Of a DNA stretch of 64,000 nt, positions 46,016 to 59,775 are shown one piece after another; the first letter of the stretch is position 1; every line of letters starts with the position of its first letter. The position numbers were made by a program, and so were the translations under genes. Source of the stretch: Sternotherus odoratus (Eukaryota > Chordata > Testudines > Kinosternidae); the NCBI GenBank assembly GCA_032164245.1, contig JAVMKO010000002.1, positions 59,801,840 to 59,865,839 of the forward strand, written 5' to 3'. The notes below the pieces were generated by a model. It did not search any database, had not been told where the DNA came from, and saw only the letters and a program-made list of their open reading frames with translations.

Positions 46016-46726
46016 CTCCCTACTCTACCCTACCAGGAAACATGATTGTAATAAAAAGCTTCAGGTAAGACTACTGCTTCTGAACCTAGATTCTCTCCAG
46101 CAGTTTTGTGAGTTCACTGCAGCTGCACAGATATGATAGAGAGTTCACAGTCGGTGTGATCATTTTAAAAATCGATATCAGATTCTGGCCAGTGTTTGAA
46201 ATGTATCAGTTGCTGATCAATTTTGTAATTATATACATCTGTGTGTAAAATGTTTCTAGTATCAAATGCATCTGTCCATGTTAGGAAGCCCTTAACTACT
46301 GATATGTATTTTTTTTAACCTTATGGCTCGGTATGACTTTAGTCTGATAAAACATTAGATGATCATGCCACATGACTTTTTTTTCTGAAATGTCCAGTGA
46401 GCAAGAACCGTTGTCAATGAGCAACAAGATTACATTGCATGCCAAGAGCTATTGATTGATTTTTCTATAAAAGTGGATTAATGCTATCGGGTGCTGCTTC
46501 ATTTGATGTATTATTCATCTGCAGAAGATATTTATGTTCCCTGATCATGAAAAAATGGCTGGGTGCAAACTATTGAAGATAACTACTGAATGCAGAAACA
46601 CATAATTTACAACAGAACTGCACCCCTGTTGACAATTTGGTATAACAGTGCCTTAATGAACAAATGGGATTATATTTACCTTGTCTCAAAAGTAAGCAGA
46701 TGTAAGGTAAAATATTCAAAAGCCCG

Positions 46727-46800
46727 TAAGGCCTGATCTACACAGTTTTTGTACCAGTATAGCTATGATGGTTGGTTGTAGGCAGACTTCAATTTGAGAG
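46727..46800. mobile_element. Harbinger-like MITE fragment
   Basis: AAGGCCTGATCTACACAGTT and ACCAGTATAGCTATGATGG resemble the end of a turtle Harbinger-type MITE. Only one end is visible. Confidence 0.4.
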
Positions 46801-47722
46801 ACAGTCCTTTGATGGGTGATGCAGTGCTGTAGTCATTTACCAGCTTAAAAGTTTCATAAGCAAAGTAGGCATGGGATTTTTTGCAAGGTTTTCATCCCAT
46901 AAAAGATGGGCTCCGTGGTGTGGAATCCAATGGAAAATTAGGCTGACTCTTGGTAGACTGACCTGGAATCGCTTCCTGGCTTGCTGATCTTTATTGGACT
47001 GTCACTTTTCAACTACCCAGTAACCACCATCAGAGTTCAAAGTTGCCCTTTGGTTAAGAATGGGGAACTGCCAGGCTGTGATGCTTCTTTCTCTGCCCCA
47101 CTCGAACAATGCCCAAACCTGAAAGTAAACCAAACCCTTTGTGGCTGTGTTCTGGCTTATGATTAGTTAACATAGTAGCTTCCAGCTTGTTCTGTTTCTG
47201 CCCTCGACTGTAGTCAATCTGGGAAATGAAGTCCTGATCTGCTGTAGGCCAGGGGTAAGTCACTTAGAGAGTTAATGTAATATATTAGGAACAAACTGTT
47301 CCAGAGGGGTTTACATTAACAAAACAACATTGTAGGTATTTCAAAGTCAATTCACTACTTAAACCACTGGCAAAGATTCTGGCAATTCAGACCACTATTT
47401 AGAAATGATAAATTTGTGAATAGTGGCTCAGCCCTTATCTTTAGGTAAATTAATTTCCTTATTATAGAATCTGTTTACTTAGGTAGTAGATTTTTAAATG
47501 ATATCTAGTACATCTGCTGAGGCCAAAAATAGTGCAGAAAAGATCCAAACTGAGGAATACAAGATAAGAAACTATCTAAATACTAGAATAACCTCCACCG
47601 TAATAGTATCTGAGCCATAATAAAGAAGAAAGCTTAAAATGAGGTGGGATATGAAATCTACTGCTTTTGTAAAACCTTATCACCATAGCAAGAATAACAT
47701 GCACAACACAGAGGAACCCATC

Positions 47723-48586
47723 TGTCACACTGTCTGGAGTGGCTCACAACTGTGTGTCTTCCTGAGGGTCTTCTGTCAGAAACAGGGCAGATATTCAAAG
47801 CTGGTGGTGTGTTCTGTAAATAGATTTAACCAAACCAGTAACACATATGAACTCCTGGATCACTATACCAGTTTTACCAGGGAGTCACAGACTGTCCCCT
47901 TAGACTCTCCAGTCTATCTTGTCATCCAGACAAATTGGACTTTCTGATAAAAGGTCACTTAAACCCCAACTCACATCACATCAAGTTTTTCCCAGTCCCA
48001 AGAGACCAGTCACTTCCCCCAGATCAATTCTCTTGATCTTACACCAAAGACAATGCTGGCAGTCAATTCTCTAATAAACTAACTAACGGTTTATTAGTTA
48101 AGAAAAAGAATTTGAGTTATAGAGATTAAATCAGGTAAAATATACGTATTGGTGAATCTCAGTTTGTCATTCCAAATGATGGCAGTGATGTAATAAACTG
48201 CCAGTCTCCCAAAAGTCTTTCAGTTTATCCGGATTGTCTCTGGGGTTCTGCTCTTTGTACTTGGTACACTTCCTTGTAAGAGTCCAAACAGTTCAGAGAT
48301 GAAGGATCTTTCTTTGAATCCTTTCTTATATGGTCAGACAGAAAATAAACTGACAGTCTCTCTACTCCTGTGGGCTTTTCCTTTAATGACAAGTGAGGGA
48401 TGCGCTTTGAGGCTCTAACCTCCAGTCATCACGCACCATGGCCATTCTGATACACTCCTTCATTAGCATTCCATGAGGCTTCTTTGATGTCTGATTGAGT
48501 TAATTAATTACAGGAGTATTTATAGTGTAAATGTTTGCTAATACATCATGACAGGACACAGCTAAGTAAAAACAGTGCCTGTGACA
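47723..48586 (-). mobile_element. Solo-LTR-like element
   Basis: The block starts TGTCACACTGTCTGG and ends GTGCCTGTGACA (TG...CA with inverted TGTCAC/GTGACA). On the minus strand an ACTATAAATACTCC promoter-like box lies near its 5' end. CCCAT occurs one base outside each end (47717-47721 and 48588-48592), compatible with a 5-bp target duplication. No gag or pol is present. Direction and class are inferred. Confidence 0.55.
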
Positions 48587-49032
48587 TCCCATTAGTTTTA
48601 TTAAATTTAACTACCCAAAACACTTATACATTTAGCAATCACTTGGATCTAATACACAAGTAAATTGTCCTGAATACATGCTGACATGACTTAGTCTGCC
48701 AGCATCATATCATCTATCTAAATAACACACCTGTCTTTTTACTGTCCTGTTTCCCTGAAATGAATAATTCACAATAATAAAAATGTAAACACCAGGGGTC
48801 TGATATTCCCCGTCACTGCATGGGATATAGCTGTCTGGTCGCATGTCAGTGAGGCAGATTATTAGGAGGGAAAGATCAGTGCCATTCAGATTTCATTCGT
48901 TTCTGTTTAGGCAAAGCAATGGTGATGCACATTACAGCTCCTATATAGAGTAACAGCACCATATAGAAAACAAGTATGGATGGAGTTTACACAGTGAGGG
49001 GGCTCTAGTATGTCCTGGAGGCTAGGACAATT

Positions 49033-49100
49033 AGGGCCTGGTCCTGCTTTTATTTAAGTCAATGGAAAAATTTCCCTTGACAGGAATGTTGCAGGACCAA
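49033..49100. repeat. Old dispersed repeat fragment
   Basis: GGGCCTGGTCCTGCTTTTAT, AGTCAATGGAAAAATTTCCC and TTGCAGGACCAAGG are a motif chain common to ancient sauropsid repeats. Limits and class are uncertain. Confidence 0.35.
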
Positions 49101-49797
49101 GGCTATAGAGACCATAAATAAGGTTCTACATACTTCAGGGAGGAAACATCTGTGGGCAGTAGATAAACTGCTGGTGCTGACAGGAGTCATTTAAAAGCTA
49201 TTACTCATACTGACAGAATGAATCATCTCTTGGTGCCCTTAAATCTGACTATACAGGATCATGTTTGCTAGCTGCACCCAAGTGAGTGCTGCAAGTGATA
49301 CTGAAATGATCCATGCACCCCTGGTGACTGTAAGACATCTGCTCATAGTTGTGTGGTGTCACCATTTTCTATAGGGACTGCCATATCTTTGAGGCAGATG
49401 TAACAATTACTCTCCTGGAGCATGTTCTCTTTCTGTGGTCATTTTACTTCTCATACTGCTATGATGTCATAGATCCTTTCACTCCTGTGCACACCTGCGG
49501 CCATTTGTCTCCTGAGTTTCCAGTATGTTGATCATTTGGCCTTTCAGGAGCTCTGTTAGGTCTTTATAAAGCATGAATGCTTCCTTGCAAATACCATAAA
49601 GAGATAAATAACTGAAGGGCAGTTAAGAGGCTTGTGCTCCAGGTAATTTAGATGGTCTGTGACTTGGAGATGAATGTTGTGTATGTGCCAGGTGAAAAAC
49701 TAGTATTTACAGTAATTGATAGTATTTTTATAGTTGTAAAATAGCATAGAGTACTAATTCTTGGGGGTTTTGTTTGGGAAGTGTTGGGTATGTGGAA

Positions 49798-49940
49798 AGA
49801 ATCAGAGAGGTAGCCGTGTTAGTCTGGAATAGCAGAGGTAACAAAGAGTCCTGTGGCACCTTAAAGACTAACTAAAGTGAGTTTGTAGTATTGAAGCATA
49901 AGCTTTCGTGGGCTAATACCCACTTTGTTGGATGCAAGCA
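49798..49940 (-). mobile_element. SINE-like retroposon with 12-bp TSD
   Basis: The direct repeat GGGTATGTGGAA is at 49786-49797 and 49941-49952. The insert holds the family motifs GAGGTAGCCGTGTTAGTCTG, AACAAAGAGTCCTGTGGCAC, CATAAGCTTTCGTGGGCTAA and GTTGGATGCAAGCAG on the + strand, i.e. the element lies in minus orientation. Confidence 0.85.
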
Positions 49941-50284
49941 GGGTATGTGGAAGAGGACTATTCCATTTATCTCCAGCTATCTGGCTACCAGGGAAGGAAA
50001 CACTTTCTTGCTGCCCATTGAATGAACTATTAAAAGACCAAAAAAACACTCCAAAATCTGTATTAGTGTAGTTCACATGTGTTTCTTTCTACTAGTTCCA
50101 GCAGAGCTGCTCTTTCCGCTTAGAGTAGAGGTCTGCACAGGTCCTTGACTCCTTTGCTTTCATTTGATGATATGCTATGTGGGAGGATGACTTGCCTAGA
50201 ATGTAAGCTGTAGGATCTATAGCCAAATGTTTTTCAAAAGTGACCAATGATTTTGGGAGCCTCTGATTTTGCATATCCAACTTG

Positions 50285-50390
50285 TCACACTTTGGACTAG
50301 ACTTTCAGAGATGCTGAGCAGCCGTAGCTGCCATAGACTTCAGTTGGATTTCTAAGCTCTCAGCACTTTCTGAAAATCAGGCCCAAAGTC
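50285..50390. repeat. Old palindromic dispersed repeat (AAATCAGGCCC type)
   Basis: GACTTTCAGAGATGCTGAGC at the left and CTCAGCACTTTCTGAAAATC at the right are inverted relative to each other around CATAGACTTCAGTTGG. Followed by AGGCCCAAAG. A relative lies at 33290. Confidence 0.5.
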
Positions 50391-53300
50391 GTTCAAAACT
50401 TGAGGACCCAAAATCACCATGCCAGGCTATGTTTATTAAAGATACCATATATTCCTAGCTGTTTTTTGAATCTCCTGGAGCCTTTGGAATCTGAATACTG
50501 ACACAACTTGTTGCTTAGCAGAAACAGCAGAGGTATCTTTGATTGGTGGTCATCATTTCGTATCATTGATAATACTGACCACAAAAAAGAAATGTTGACT
50601 CACTTGCTGGGCCTTGCTGCAGCTGATGAGGTAGCTGTTCAAAACTTCTGCTTCTCACCCTGCCTTTTTTGAGTGATCCTCAGATGATCACAATGTTTAT
50701 ACCTAGGGGCATGGTGATACTATGCAAGTCATCAGAAAGCTGATTAGTGCCAGGGAGTGTCAAAATAACTGCCCCTCAAATTTAGTTTAAGAACATAAAC
50801 TACTTTTACCTATCTGAAAAGGGAAATAGTGAATCTAGTAATGACCTAGAGAAAGTCAGGGGAAAGTGTAAAAAATGATCCTGTGGATTTATTTGTTTAT
50901 TTTTGAGTGGGTTGGTTTTCTGCAACAGAATAATATTTTTCCCTGGTAGTCTTTCTTCATATCCAATTTATCACATTTCTGGGGATTGTTTTCTACTTCA
51001 GCAGTGATATTAACAGCAGATATTTGGTGCAACCCCAGGTGGTTTGGAGAAGGGGAAATGGTTGGTTCAGGAATTGAACAGACAATCCTTTTATTTAACT
51101 TACATTTGCATATCAGCCAAGTATTCAAACTCTGATCTGTTTTTATCACAGTTATTACTGCATTCTGCTGAAATATATCACTCTGAAGCCAATCAGTACA
51201 ACATCCCTGCAAATATCTTGATGGCTGAAAAAGCAATCAATAGTAAAACTTGGTATCAAGCCTCAGGATAACTATAAGTCGTCAGGGAGTGAAAGGCAGC
51301 CAGACTGGTGACTGTGGCTGGTATGGGTATTTCTTGCAAGCATAACAACAATTTTTATGAGAAAGGCTGATCTGTTGTCTAGCTCTCCTAAAGAGATATC
51401 ACTGTATGCTTTCAAAGGTGAATTTATCTAGTTCCTTAAGTAATCTGAGTAGCTTTGTATATTTTTACAGTGACAGCATAGAAAGGATATGAGCAGCAAA
51501 AATATAATATTAAATATTGAACAACCTGAGCCTATGACTTCACCAAGTCACTACAGAGATCAAACATTTTCATCAGGGAAGTAATCAAAAGAGTTCTCTG
51601 ATGAAGAAAAATCAAACATCCTTATTTATTGTCTGAGCAATGAGGCAGATGAGGTTTGTCACTTAGGGCTGCTGGGAAAATGAACTATGAAACTGTAAAA
51701 GTAAAGTTTAATGAATGCCTGATAGCAAGATGAAGCAATGTCAGGCTGGTTCTTAGCACAACCTTGTATATATTAGTAACAATAACTGCTCCCTCTAAAA
51801 CGGGTTTAAACAGGAATTATTGAGAGCTTAAGTGACTCCGAGAAAATGCAGTTCTATACTGACCTAAGCCTGGACAACGCTGTCAGAAATGGTCAAATGA
51901 TAAATCATTCATATGAGAAACAGCTGCAAAAATATTCTTGGGATCTTATGTTCTATACATGTAACTTTAGAATGTTAGCAACAGCATTGTGTCTTCCAGG
52001 AGAGAGGTCTACACTAAGGCAAGCAACTTCCCTTCATCAGTGGTCCTCATTAATCATTAGTTGTTTGGTTGTTCTGTTGTGAAGGTTCTAACTCCTGTAA
52101 TGTAACATTTAATTTGAACTGGGAAGCCATCTTCTCTTACAATTGTTATGTTAAACATTGAAGGATACTAAGCCACATGTCTTCTATTAAGATTATTGGA
52201 AGATGTGTGTCTGAATGCTCTGGGCTACTTTGAAAGTCTCAAATAACAATTTTAAATATGAGGAGATGAGACATAATCACAGAATCAGAATTCAATAACC
52301 AATTAGAAAAAATGCATTGCTCTAAACTGTGGTACCTATGATTTGGATAAAGTTAGAAATGAGTTAAACTTTTTCTTCATACTCCAAGTAGACCTTTCTA
52401 GAGCTTGGAATAAGTTCAGTTAACTTTTCTGTTTCCATTCTCGCATGCTCTGCAATTTCTGATTTTTGCCAGGACCAGCAATGGAAGCATGGACATTCTA
52501 AATGAAAGATGATTCTCCTCAAATCTGTGACCCCACTTGGAACAACAGATTAGAAAATTCAAGAGAGCCTTTTCTTCGGGGACTCCCAGTCCAATTTCTG
52601 GACTTTAGAGATTGAATAAGTACCAGAACTTTAGGATGCTTTTTCATAATAAACTTATAAGCTCCTTGAGGTACTTCCCAAAAGAAGTCTAAGCATAAAA
52701 ATACCTACAAAGGCTATCAATACTGAACACACAGGAAGATTGCTATGTAAATTCTTACTAGCTTCTTAACTTCAATCACATTTAAAATCCTTACTTCCTA
52801 ACACTTCCCGTTGCAGAGTACATTCCTAAAGTCACAGTAAAATGGAGCACTGTCACCTTATCAGTACATCCTGGAATAGCAAAGGTTTAATTTAATAGCT
52901 TTCTAAACTGCTAATATTCACTCTGTGTACTTAAAAGTATGTAATTACTAGAATATGTGTAGACAATAACCTCTTTTTTTAAACTGGTGAAGATCTAGGT
53001 TTGAATTCCACATAGGGAATTATTTTATTATTTAGCATGTTACAGTAAGTTGCATTATGTTTCTGACAGTCCAGGATTAACTCTGCATGAACTGCAATTA
53101 GGTGATTGATTTTGTGACACCATTGTAAATCCAGATTAACACCACTGACTTCAATTATCCACTGAGATCAGAGTCTGCCCCGGAGTTCTTGACTAAATGT
53201 AACTAAGTCCAGTTTTGACAGTCCTTTTGGATTCAGGTGCTCCAATGTGACTTAAATTTTGATCAAGTATCTGCTCTTCCCTAAATATGTGTTGTTATTT

Positions 53301-54348
53301 CCCCTGAGAGGACACATATGACAACTGAAGGGCAGGGAGGATTGTGCATTGTGTCTACCAAAAGTAATCTGTCTGCCTTTTTTCTTTTTAAGTATGGCTT
53401 ATATTATTATCTTTATGAATAAACATAACATACCCTCTGGAGATGAAAATGTCTTTCTAGAAGCCATTTTCTCCTCCTTGTTAGCTCTCTGCATCCTGAC
53501 TCATGCTTGAGACAGGAGAAGTAGCTAGCAGATTTATGGGATTTGTGAATAGCCAGGGAGAGGTTGTGCTAGACTCCAGATACTTAACACGTTTCTTTTT
53601 TATTGTTTTTGTGAAGAAAATATATTTAAAATGTTAATAAACCTAGGACTGAGGAAGTCTTGCAATAATATCAAAGCAGTACATCTTCTGTGGTCCCAGC
53701 ATTATGTTTCAAATATTTCTGAACTGAATTGGTGTTTGTGAATGTCTCTACACCTTTTTTAAAAAAAAATATTAACCACTTCTTTTCTTCCGCACTGTTG
53801 TTTTATTTCCCTGCTGTAGCCTGACCTATCTGACACTTTGCAGGAGGCAATTTATCAAACTCTAGATCATAATGGGCAGAGAAACTGATGCCAGAAACTC
53901 TGAGCCAATATTGCTTCCTTCTCTGTGGAAATACATATTGCAGACCCAGCAAAGATGTGTGTGATACTGAAGGGCTTAAAAAGATGTATTCAAAAGGGAA
54001 AGATGTCTAAAGTTAAATCTTATCCTGAGAGCTATATTGATCACTTCACTGATTGATGAATATTTTGCATATGCTACTGAACAATGTAATTATCCAACAT
54101 TGCTAGCCTTCCTCCTGCAAAAATGCCCATGAGAATAAATTGACTTTGCAGAATGTCCAGCAGGCTGACAAATACTTGTTCTGACTGATCAAGGATGATA
54201 GTGAAGGAATGAATCCAAAGCTTAAGACCTATTAGTAGTATCTTCTCTTTTAAGATGAATGGGTCCTAGTTCAAATACTTTCACTGACTGGAACTGCAGA
54301 GAGTTGCGCTTTGAGATAACCAGGTCCCAAGCTACTTAGCGATTCCTA
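50391..54348. other. Intergenic stretch, no recognised feature
   Basis: No exon, RNA gene or bounded transposon was recognised. Frames of up to about 115 codons (for example 50889-51236, minus) have no recognisable protein content. A weak old-repeat motif lies near 53130-53190. Confidence 0.4.
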
Positions 54349-54349
54349 A

Positions 54350-54417
54350 GGGCTTGTCTATGTGGGAAAATTGACCAGTATAATTATACTGGTCAATTTC
54401 CCCATGAAGACAACCCC
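54350..54417. mobile_element. Very short palindromic MITE
   Basis: GGGCTTGTCTATGTGGGAAA ... then GACCAGTATAAT and its inverse ATTATACTGGTC, ending TTTCCCCATGAAGACAACCCC. The 68-bp segment is almost entirely an inverted repeat, as if the interior of a Harbinger-type MITE had been deleted. Confidence 0.55.
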
Positions 54418-54950
54418 AAAGATAAAAGGAAGCATAAATTACCAGCAAGCCCACTGGCAATTACTGCAGTTTGCTGAGCACAGGGCTAATGTGTCCTCTG
54501 TGAGATGCACCGCTACCAAAATGTAGCCATATTCTGCACTACTTGGAGTTTTTAGATGGCTATTACAACATACCCCACGTAGAGCATGTAACCACTTATT
54601 CTCAAGATGTAGAAGGCATAGATGGTACCTCATGGTGATGCAGTGATGATAAATCTATGAATGTTTGTGAGATGTTCATAGAAGAACCTAGATAGAAGGT
54701 CCACAGGTCAGAGAAAAGTTCTGATTTGTCTTGCCAGACATAGGTGTCAAAAAGCACTCTCACGTACAGCAGATCTGTCAGCATACCGTAGCAGCCTTCA
54801 GCAGCACAGGGACTAGATTTGTTTTTAATATAGATTCACCCATAAGTTATTGTGCCATGCCAAACTCACCTGAACATTACATGTTTAGTTTCTTCATACC
54901 ATAGCTGCTGACATGGAATTCATAAGAATGTAACTTACTAGTCAGCAAAG

Positions 54951-54974
54951 TGTGTGTGTGTGTGTGTGTGTGTG
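54951..54974 (+). repeat. (TG)n microsatellite
   Basis: A TG dinucleotide run that starts a few bases earlier (about 54941) and ends in TTGGTGGG. Confidence 0.9.
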
Positions 54975-54989
54975 TTGGTGGGAGACATG

Positions 54990-57900
54990 AGGATATGGAT
55001 GTGGAAATTGTGGTGTTGAGAAAAGCAACTCAAAAATAAGACTGAAACTCTTCAGTATTTTTCAAAGAACACAATAAAAATCATTTAAAATATAATTTTT
55101 GAATAGATTGTAGTCCCTACTAGAGTCTGTGGCTGGCTCAATGGACTGAATTTTATCCTTTTTTTCTGCTCTTTCTTAATAATTTAAAAAATGACTTGCT
55201 CTCTTTATTTTCATTCAAATTTGCATTAACCCTGGTTTTGGCTATATATCAAAGATGTATTTTTACCATCTATAATTGACTTTCTTAAAGAGAAACAGAT
55301 TGTTTTCCCTAGTAGAAAGAACTTTAATATTTCAGACTCAATGTGATTTTTTCAGTGCCACTCCCCATATAATTTTTCATATTCTCTTTTAAAATGTATG
55401 ATTATTCTTTTTAAGTGTAAAGAAAAGAATAAAGTGTTGCTTAAAAAGCTTTCAGAATTAGACTTTTTCTATTGCTGTGTGTGAATGGCCTGGGAATTGT
55501 AATCCATAGTCACAATGAGGGAAACAAAAAAGGTAGAGGAAGTTATTTGGAAATGCCTTTGGCTGTAACCATTCAGGTTAAAAAGTTTCCCAATCCCATG
55601 TCCGTTTTTAGTTTATTTCCTTTGCCTCATAAAAGTTGGACACAGAAAAGACCCATTAGGTCAATTAGCCCATCTCACTGACAAATACAAGTATTTCTTA
55701 TTGTAAAGTTAGACCGACTTGTCTAATTTTAAACGTTCCGAGTGATCATAGTTTTCCTATGTTATATCATAGAGCGCATTGTCAGGAAGTTCTAACGTTG
55801 ATCCTAAGTTTTCATTTTCTTAATTGTATCCAATTACTCCCAAAAATGTCTCTTGATAGAACTCAAAAGAATTCCTTTCCCTCTTGGTGTTTCCCTATAC
55901 CTAAATACTTCTCTCATGACTCCTTCATTAATTGCTTAACTAGACACTATTTATTTATTTAAACATTTCTTAGTTAATCAATCCCAACAGTCTCCCAGGT
56001 ATTCCTGATGCTTTTGCAGGACATATGTGTATGACCTTCTGGTCATGAGGAGCTGAGAACTAACTGTGCTGTGTTGTAGGTGTGATTATACCCTGTAATA
56101 AAGGACAGATATTGTTTCTCTGCTCCAGGATGTCTTTGTAAATTGCACAGATACTGTGCTTATGAATGCTTTCTAAAATCCCAGCTAGACCACTGCCTCT
56201 GCATATGCAACAATAAACTGTCAGATTGTCTACCCTATCACACTGCAAACTCGTATCTAATTTGCCTTCCACTAAACTCACCTAAATCTCTCTTGGCACT
56301 AACACGTTCCAATTTTGTCAATTGCAATGAATATTTTTAAAAGGGTGGGATTATTCATCTCTAAATGTATTGGTTTATATGTTTTCTGATTTAATCAATT
56401 TTTATTTTTGGCCAATGTTTAGTTCCAGTTTAGTTCTCGGTTTCCTTAATGTTCCTTTTACTCCCACTGGCAGAGTATCAATAGGGATGCCAACCAAAAC
56501 CAAATTTAACATGAATACTGGAGGGTAACCCATTATTCCTGCCCCCTGCCCAATACATTGTGATTTATCATTACCTTTTATCTAGGGATCTTCAGCCATT
56601 TCTCAATTCATCTGACATATTTATCATGCAGATCTGAATTAAAGTAATTTTGATTCATACATATAAAATGCAGCATATGTGTTGATGTGGTGGTCACTTA
56701 GCTATAATTATGGTCATATAACTAACTCTTAATAGTAACGGAAGGTAGAGATAGGTATCAAAACATTTACCATGTAAATTATCAAGCATTCAAATATTTG
56801 TGGGCTCAATTAAGTCACCCCTACTCCTGTAAAGTAATATAATTCTATGCTAGCTATGTCATTGTTTTCAGCAAGATCACTTGTGAAGTACGGTTGTATA
56901 TAACCTGAATAATGGTGACAGAATTGGGACTCTGGGTTGGTAATCTAATTGTTGAGGTTTAATTAACATCTTTCTATTTCATTTTCCTATACAGAGAATG
57001 GCCAAAACGCTCTTCTAGAGGTGGTAATGAAATACTATGATCACTTCTGCTGTTGACTTCAATAGTTATATTAATAACTAGAATCTCCCTACAATAGTAT
57101 TAATTTTCATTTGCAAATTGCCTTACCAAATGTTATTTCGTGCTGTACTAATAGCCTTAAACAGAGTTATAGAATCAACTCTAATATACATGAGAAATAA
57201 AATCCACAGCCCAGATGCAATTGCATCAGCACAGGGGGTCTGAAAGGCCACATAGTTCATATATTAAATACAAATGCAAATGAGTGCTGAATAAAGCTTG
57301 AGTAATAAAGTTCAGGGTCTTTTCCTAACTCCCAGTGAGCTGCTGTCATGTCAGTTTTATTCAAAAGTTGTGTAGTGTTCTCCTTGCTCCAAATCATATA
57401 CTTTCAAAGCATAGCAAACTCAAAGTTTAACTGAGGATGGCGGCCTCCTTTTCCACACAATTGAATACTTTCCTGATTTGTCAGAGCAAATGCCTCTGAG
57501 CTAGTATACCTAGACTAAAATCAGACAAGAAGAAAGTGTTATTTAAAAGGAAAGCCTCTTTTTTCTGTTATGCCATTGCTGCTCTGCCCGTACAGGAGAC
57601 CTCTTACGTTTAAATTAAGTCTTTGTGATAGGGCCATTAATGTATTGGTCAGGTGCAAGACTTATTTGAGGGCTAATCTTTTATGAATATTTCCAGGGAA
57701 AATAAGGCTTTTGAAAGGTCATAGAATGACAGTCATGAAGACGGAGGTCCTCTGTTTACTCACATAGTAAGTATCACATGATAGTACCATTGTCAGACTA
57801 ATCACTGTGCACCAGCCTTAAATGAAATGGGCTGTCTTTTGGGCTTGGAGAGTAATTCAGTTTCTGTGCCAGTATAATCCATCATCCCTTTGCTGAGCCT

Positions 57901-59104
57901 GTAAATAAGGGTGCTATTTGTAGTAACAATTTGGGGTTTCAGGGATATATCACAAAACAAATGGCAAGTTAATGACTTCTGCCATTATTAATTCAAGCTG
58001 GATCTGAACTCCTTCTCTACCGCAAAAACTCTCTTTTGTGACAGTTTTTTATTGCACCACTCCTATTGCTGAGATCTGCCCTATATGACAGAATTACTCC
58101 TTCAGGTTTTGAATGGTCCCATAGAAAATCACAGCCCTCCTCTTCCTGAGGCAGTATTCAACTCTCCTTCCTCACCAAGGAAATGGTATGCCACTGTACT
58201 CTGCTGTTAGCCGGAATGTGTAGGCCCTTTATAAACCCATATTGACTTTGACTCCATGATACGATGTTTGTTCCTATTGTGGAGGAGGTGATAATTTCGC
58301 TAATTGATAACATCTATTCTAAGTCTTCAGACACGACCTATGCCTCATCTCTGACGTTACTATCAAAGTAAGCTGTAAAAACATGAGAACTTCTAAACAC
58401 CAAACTGGTGCACTGAGCTGTGAGGATTTTGTAAAGTGTTTTTTTTTTAAATAAGAAAATACAGCTGTAGAGTAACACAATCTGAGGTAACTTATCTCAT
58501 TAAGTGAATCTCGTAGAGGCTCCAATGAAAGCAAGGCAGGAATAAGCTAAAGCATTTTTATTGCTTGCTTATAAGGCTTTAATAAGTACAGTCGTCAGAA
58601 TACCAGTAATGACTGAAGGTTTTGTAAAAAAACGAATTTTATTTTCTACTGGGAGAAATGAACTATTTAAGATCTGTTGAACAAGTTTAACTTTTAGGAA
58701 ACTACTGAAGCCCCAGGTCAATGAGGCTTGGAAATAGGAAGAGTTTAGTAGCCAGGAAGGAGACGAGAATATGATCAGGACACTTGCTGGAGTGGGAAAA
58801 GGTTTAGCAGCTATGCGGGGAATGAAGAGGATTCGGTTCCTGGTGCTTGTCAGAGGAATTTCAGGAGGGTAAGTGTCCAAGCCCTTTGGCTAGAATTTGG
58901 GATGTTGGAGGGGCACTTTCTAGAAGGGGATACATAGAGGTTCTGGAGGAGGAAAGACAAGGTGAGCAAATCAGTTTGAGGCTCTTGTTAGGAGGGATGT
59001 AAAGGTTTGGCAAGAAGGGGGAAAGGGTCTAAAGCCAGGTGATGTGGGTTGCAGTATAGAGAGGGGTAGTCTTCAGTACTGTGGTGCCATTTAATAAGAG
59101 CAAC
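54990..59104. other. Intergenic stretch, no recognised feature
   Basis: No exon, RNA gene or bounded repeat recognised on either strand. The reading frames here are short and without recognisable domains. Confidence 0.4.
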
Positions 59105-59115
59105 TACACACTTTG

Positions 59116-59243
59116 TCAAGAATCAGGGAGGTAGCCGTGTTAGTCTGGAATAGCAGAGGTAACAAAGTCCTGTGGCACCTTAAAGACTAACTATAAAGCT
59201 TCAAAACTTTATAGTTAGTCTTTAAGGTGCCACAGGACTTTGT
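59116..59243. mobile_element. SINE-like insertion folded into a hairpin, 11-bp TSD
   Basis: The direct repeat TACACACTTTG lies at 59105-59115 and 59244-59254. Inside, GAGGTAGCCGTGTTAGTCTG and TAGCAGAGG are followed by a 40-bp segment (59159-59198, GTAACAAAGTCCTGTGG...) that recurs as its perfect reverse complement at 59207-59246, separated by 8 bp. The segment belongs to the family seen at 9663, 43462 and 49798. The inverted copy within one set of target duplications resembles the product of twin priming during LINE-mediated insertion. Confidence 0.85.
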
Positions 59244-59689
59244 TACACACTTTGATAACATCATGACAAAATGAGAGGAAAGTTTGAATGACAGAATGAA
59301 AGAAGTATCCTTGTTTTATTAAACTGTAAGGATATAATCAGTAAAATAAACAGGGAATCCTGTAATAAAGTTATAAAATTGTTTCCATTTTTCTTCTGTT
59401 CAGTGCGTTGAAAAAGCACATAAAAGTTGGAAAGTGTAAATGTGCCTTTCAGACTGTAAATAGTTTTAAAGGTTGTCTTTCACTACACAGTATGCTATGT
59501 GTGCATGCTATCCCTATCTCAATAAGAAAAGCCAACACCCTCTCCATGATCAAATCCTTGCAGACAACTCTAATTTTCTTTGTGGCCTGAAAGAAGTGAA
59601 TCTTTTGTTAAAACAGAAATCACCATTTTGTCCCTTTTTCTGATCAGCTTGGTATATCGTGTCTTGTCTTCTCTCTGCCTTTCTTTTAA

Positions 59690-59775
59690 ACCTCTGTCCT
59701 GCAAACACTTGTGCATATGCTTAACTTTACATGTGTGAGTACATCCACTGTCTTGATGATTCTTATGGTCTTTAA
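59690..59775. repeat. Old dispersed repeat
   Basis: CCTGCAAACACTTGTGCATA, TGCTTAACTTTACATGTGTG and AGTACATCCACTG match the family at 44305. Limits are approximate. Confidence 0.4.
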
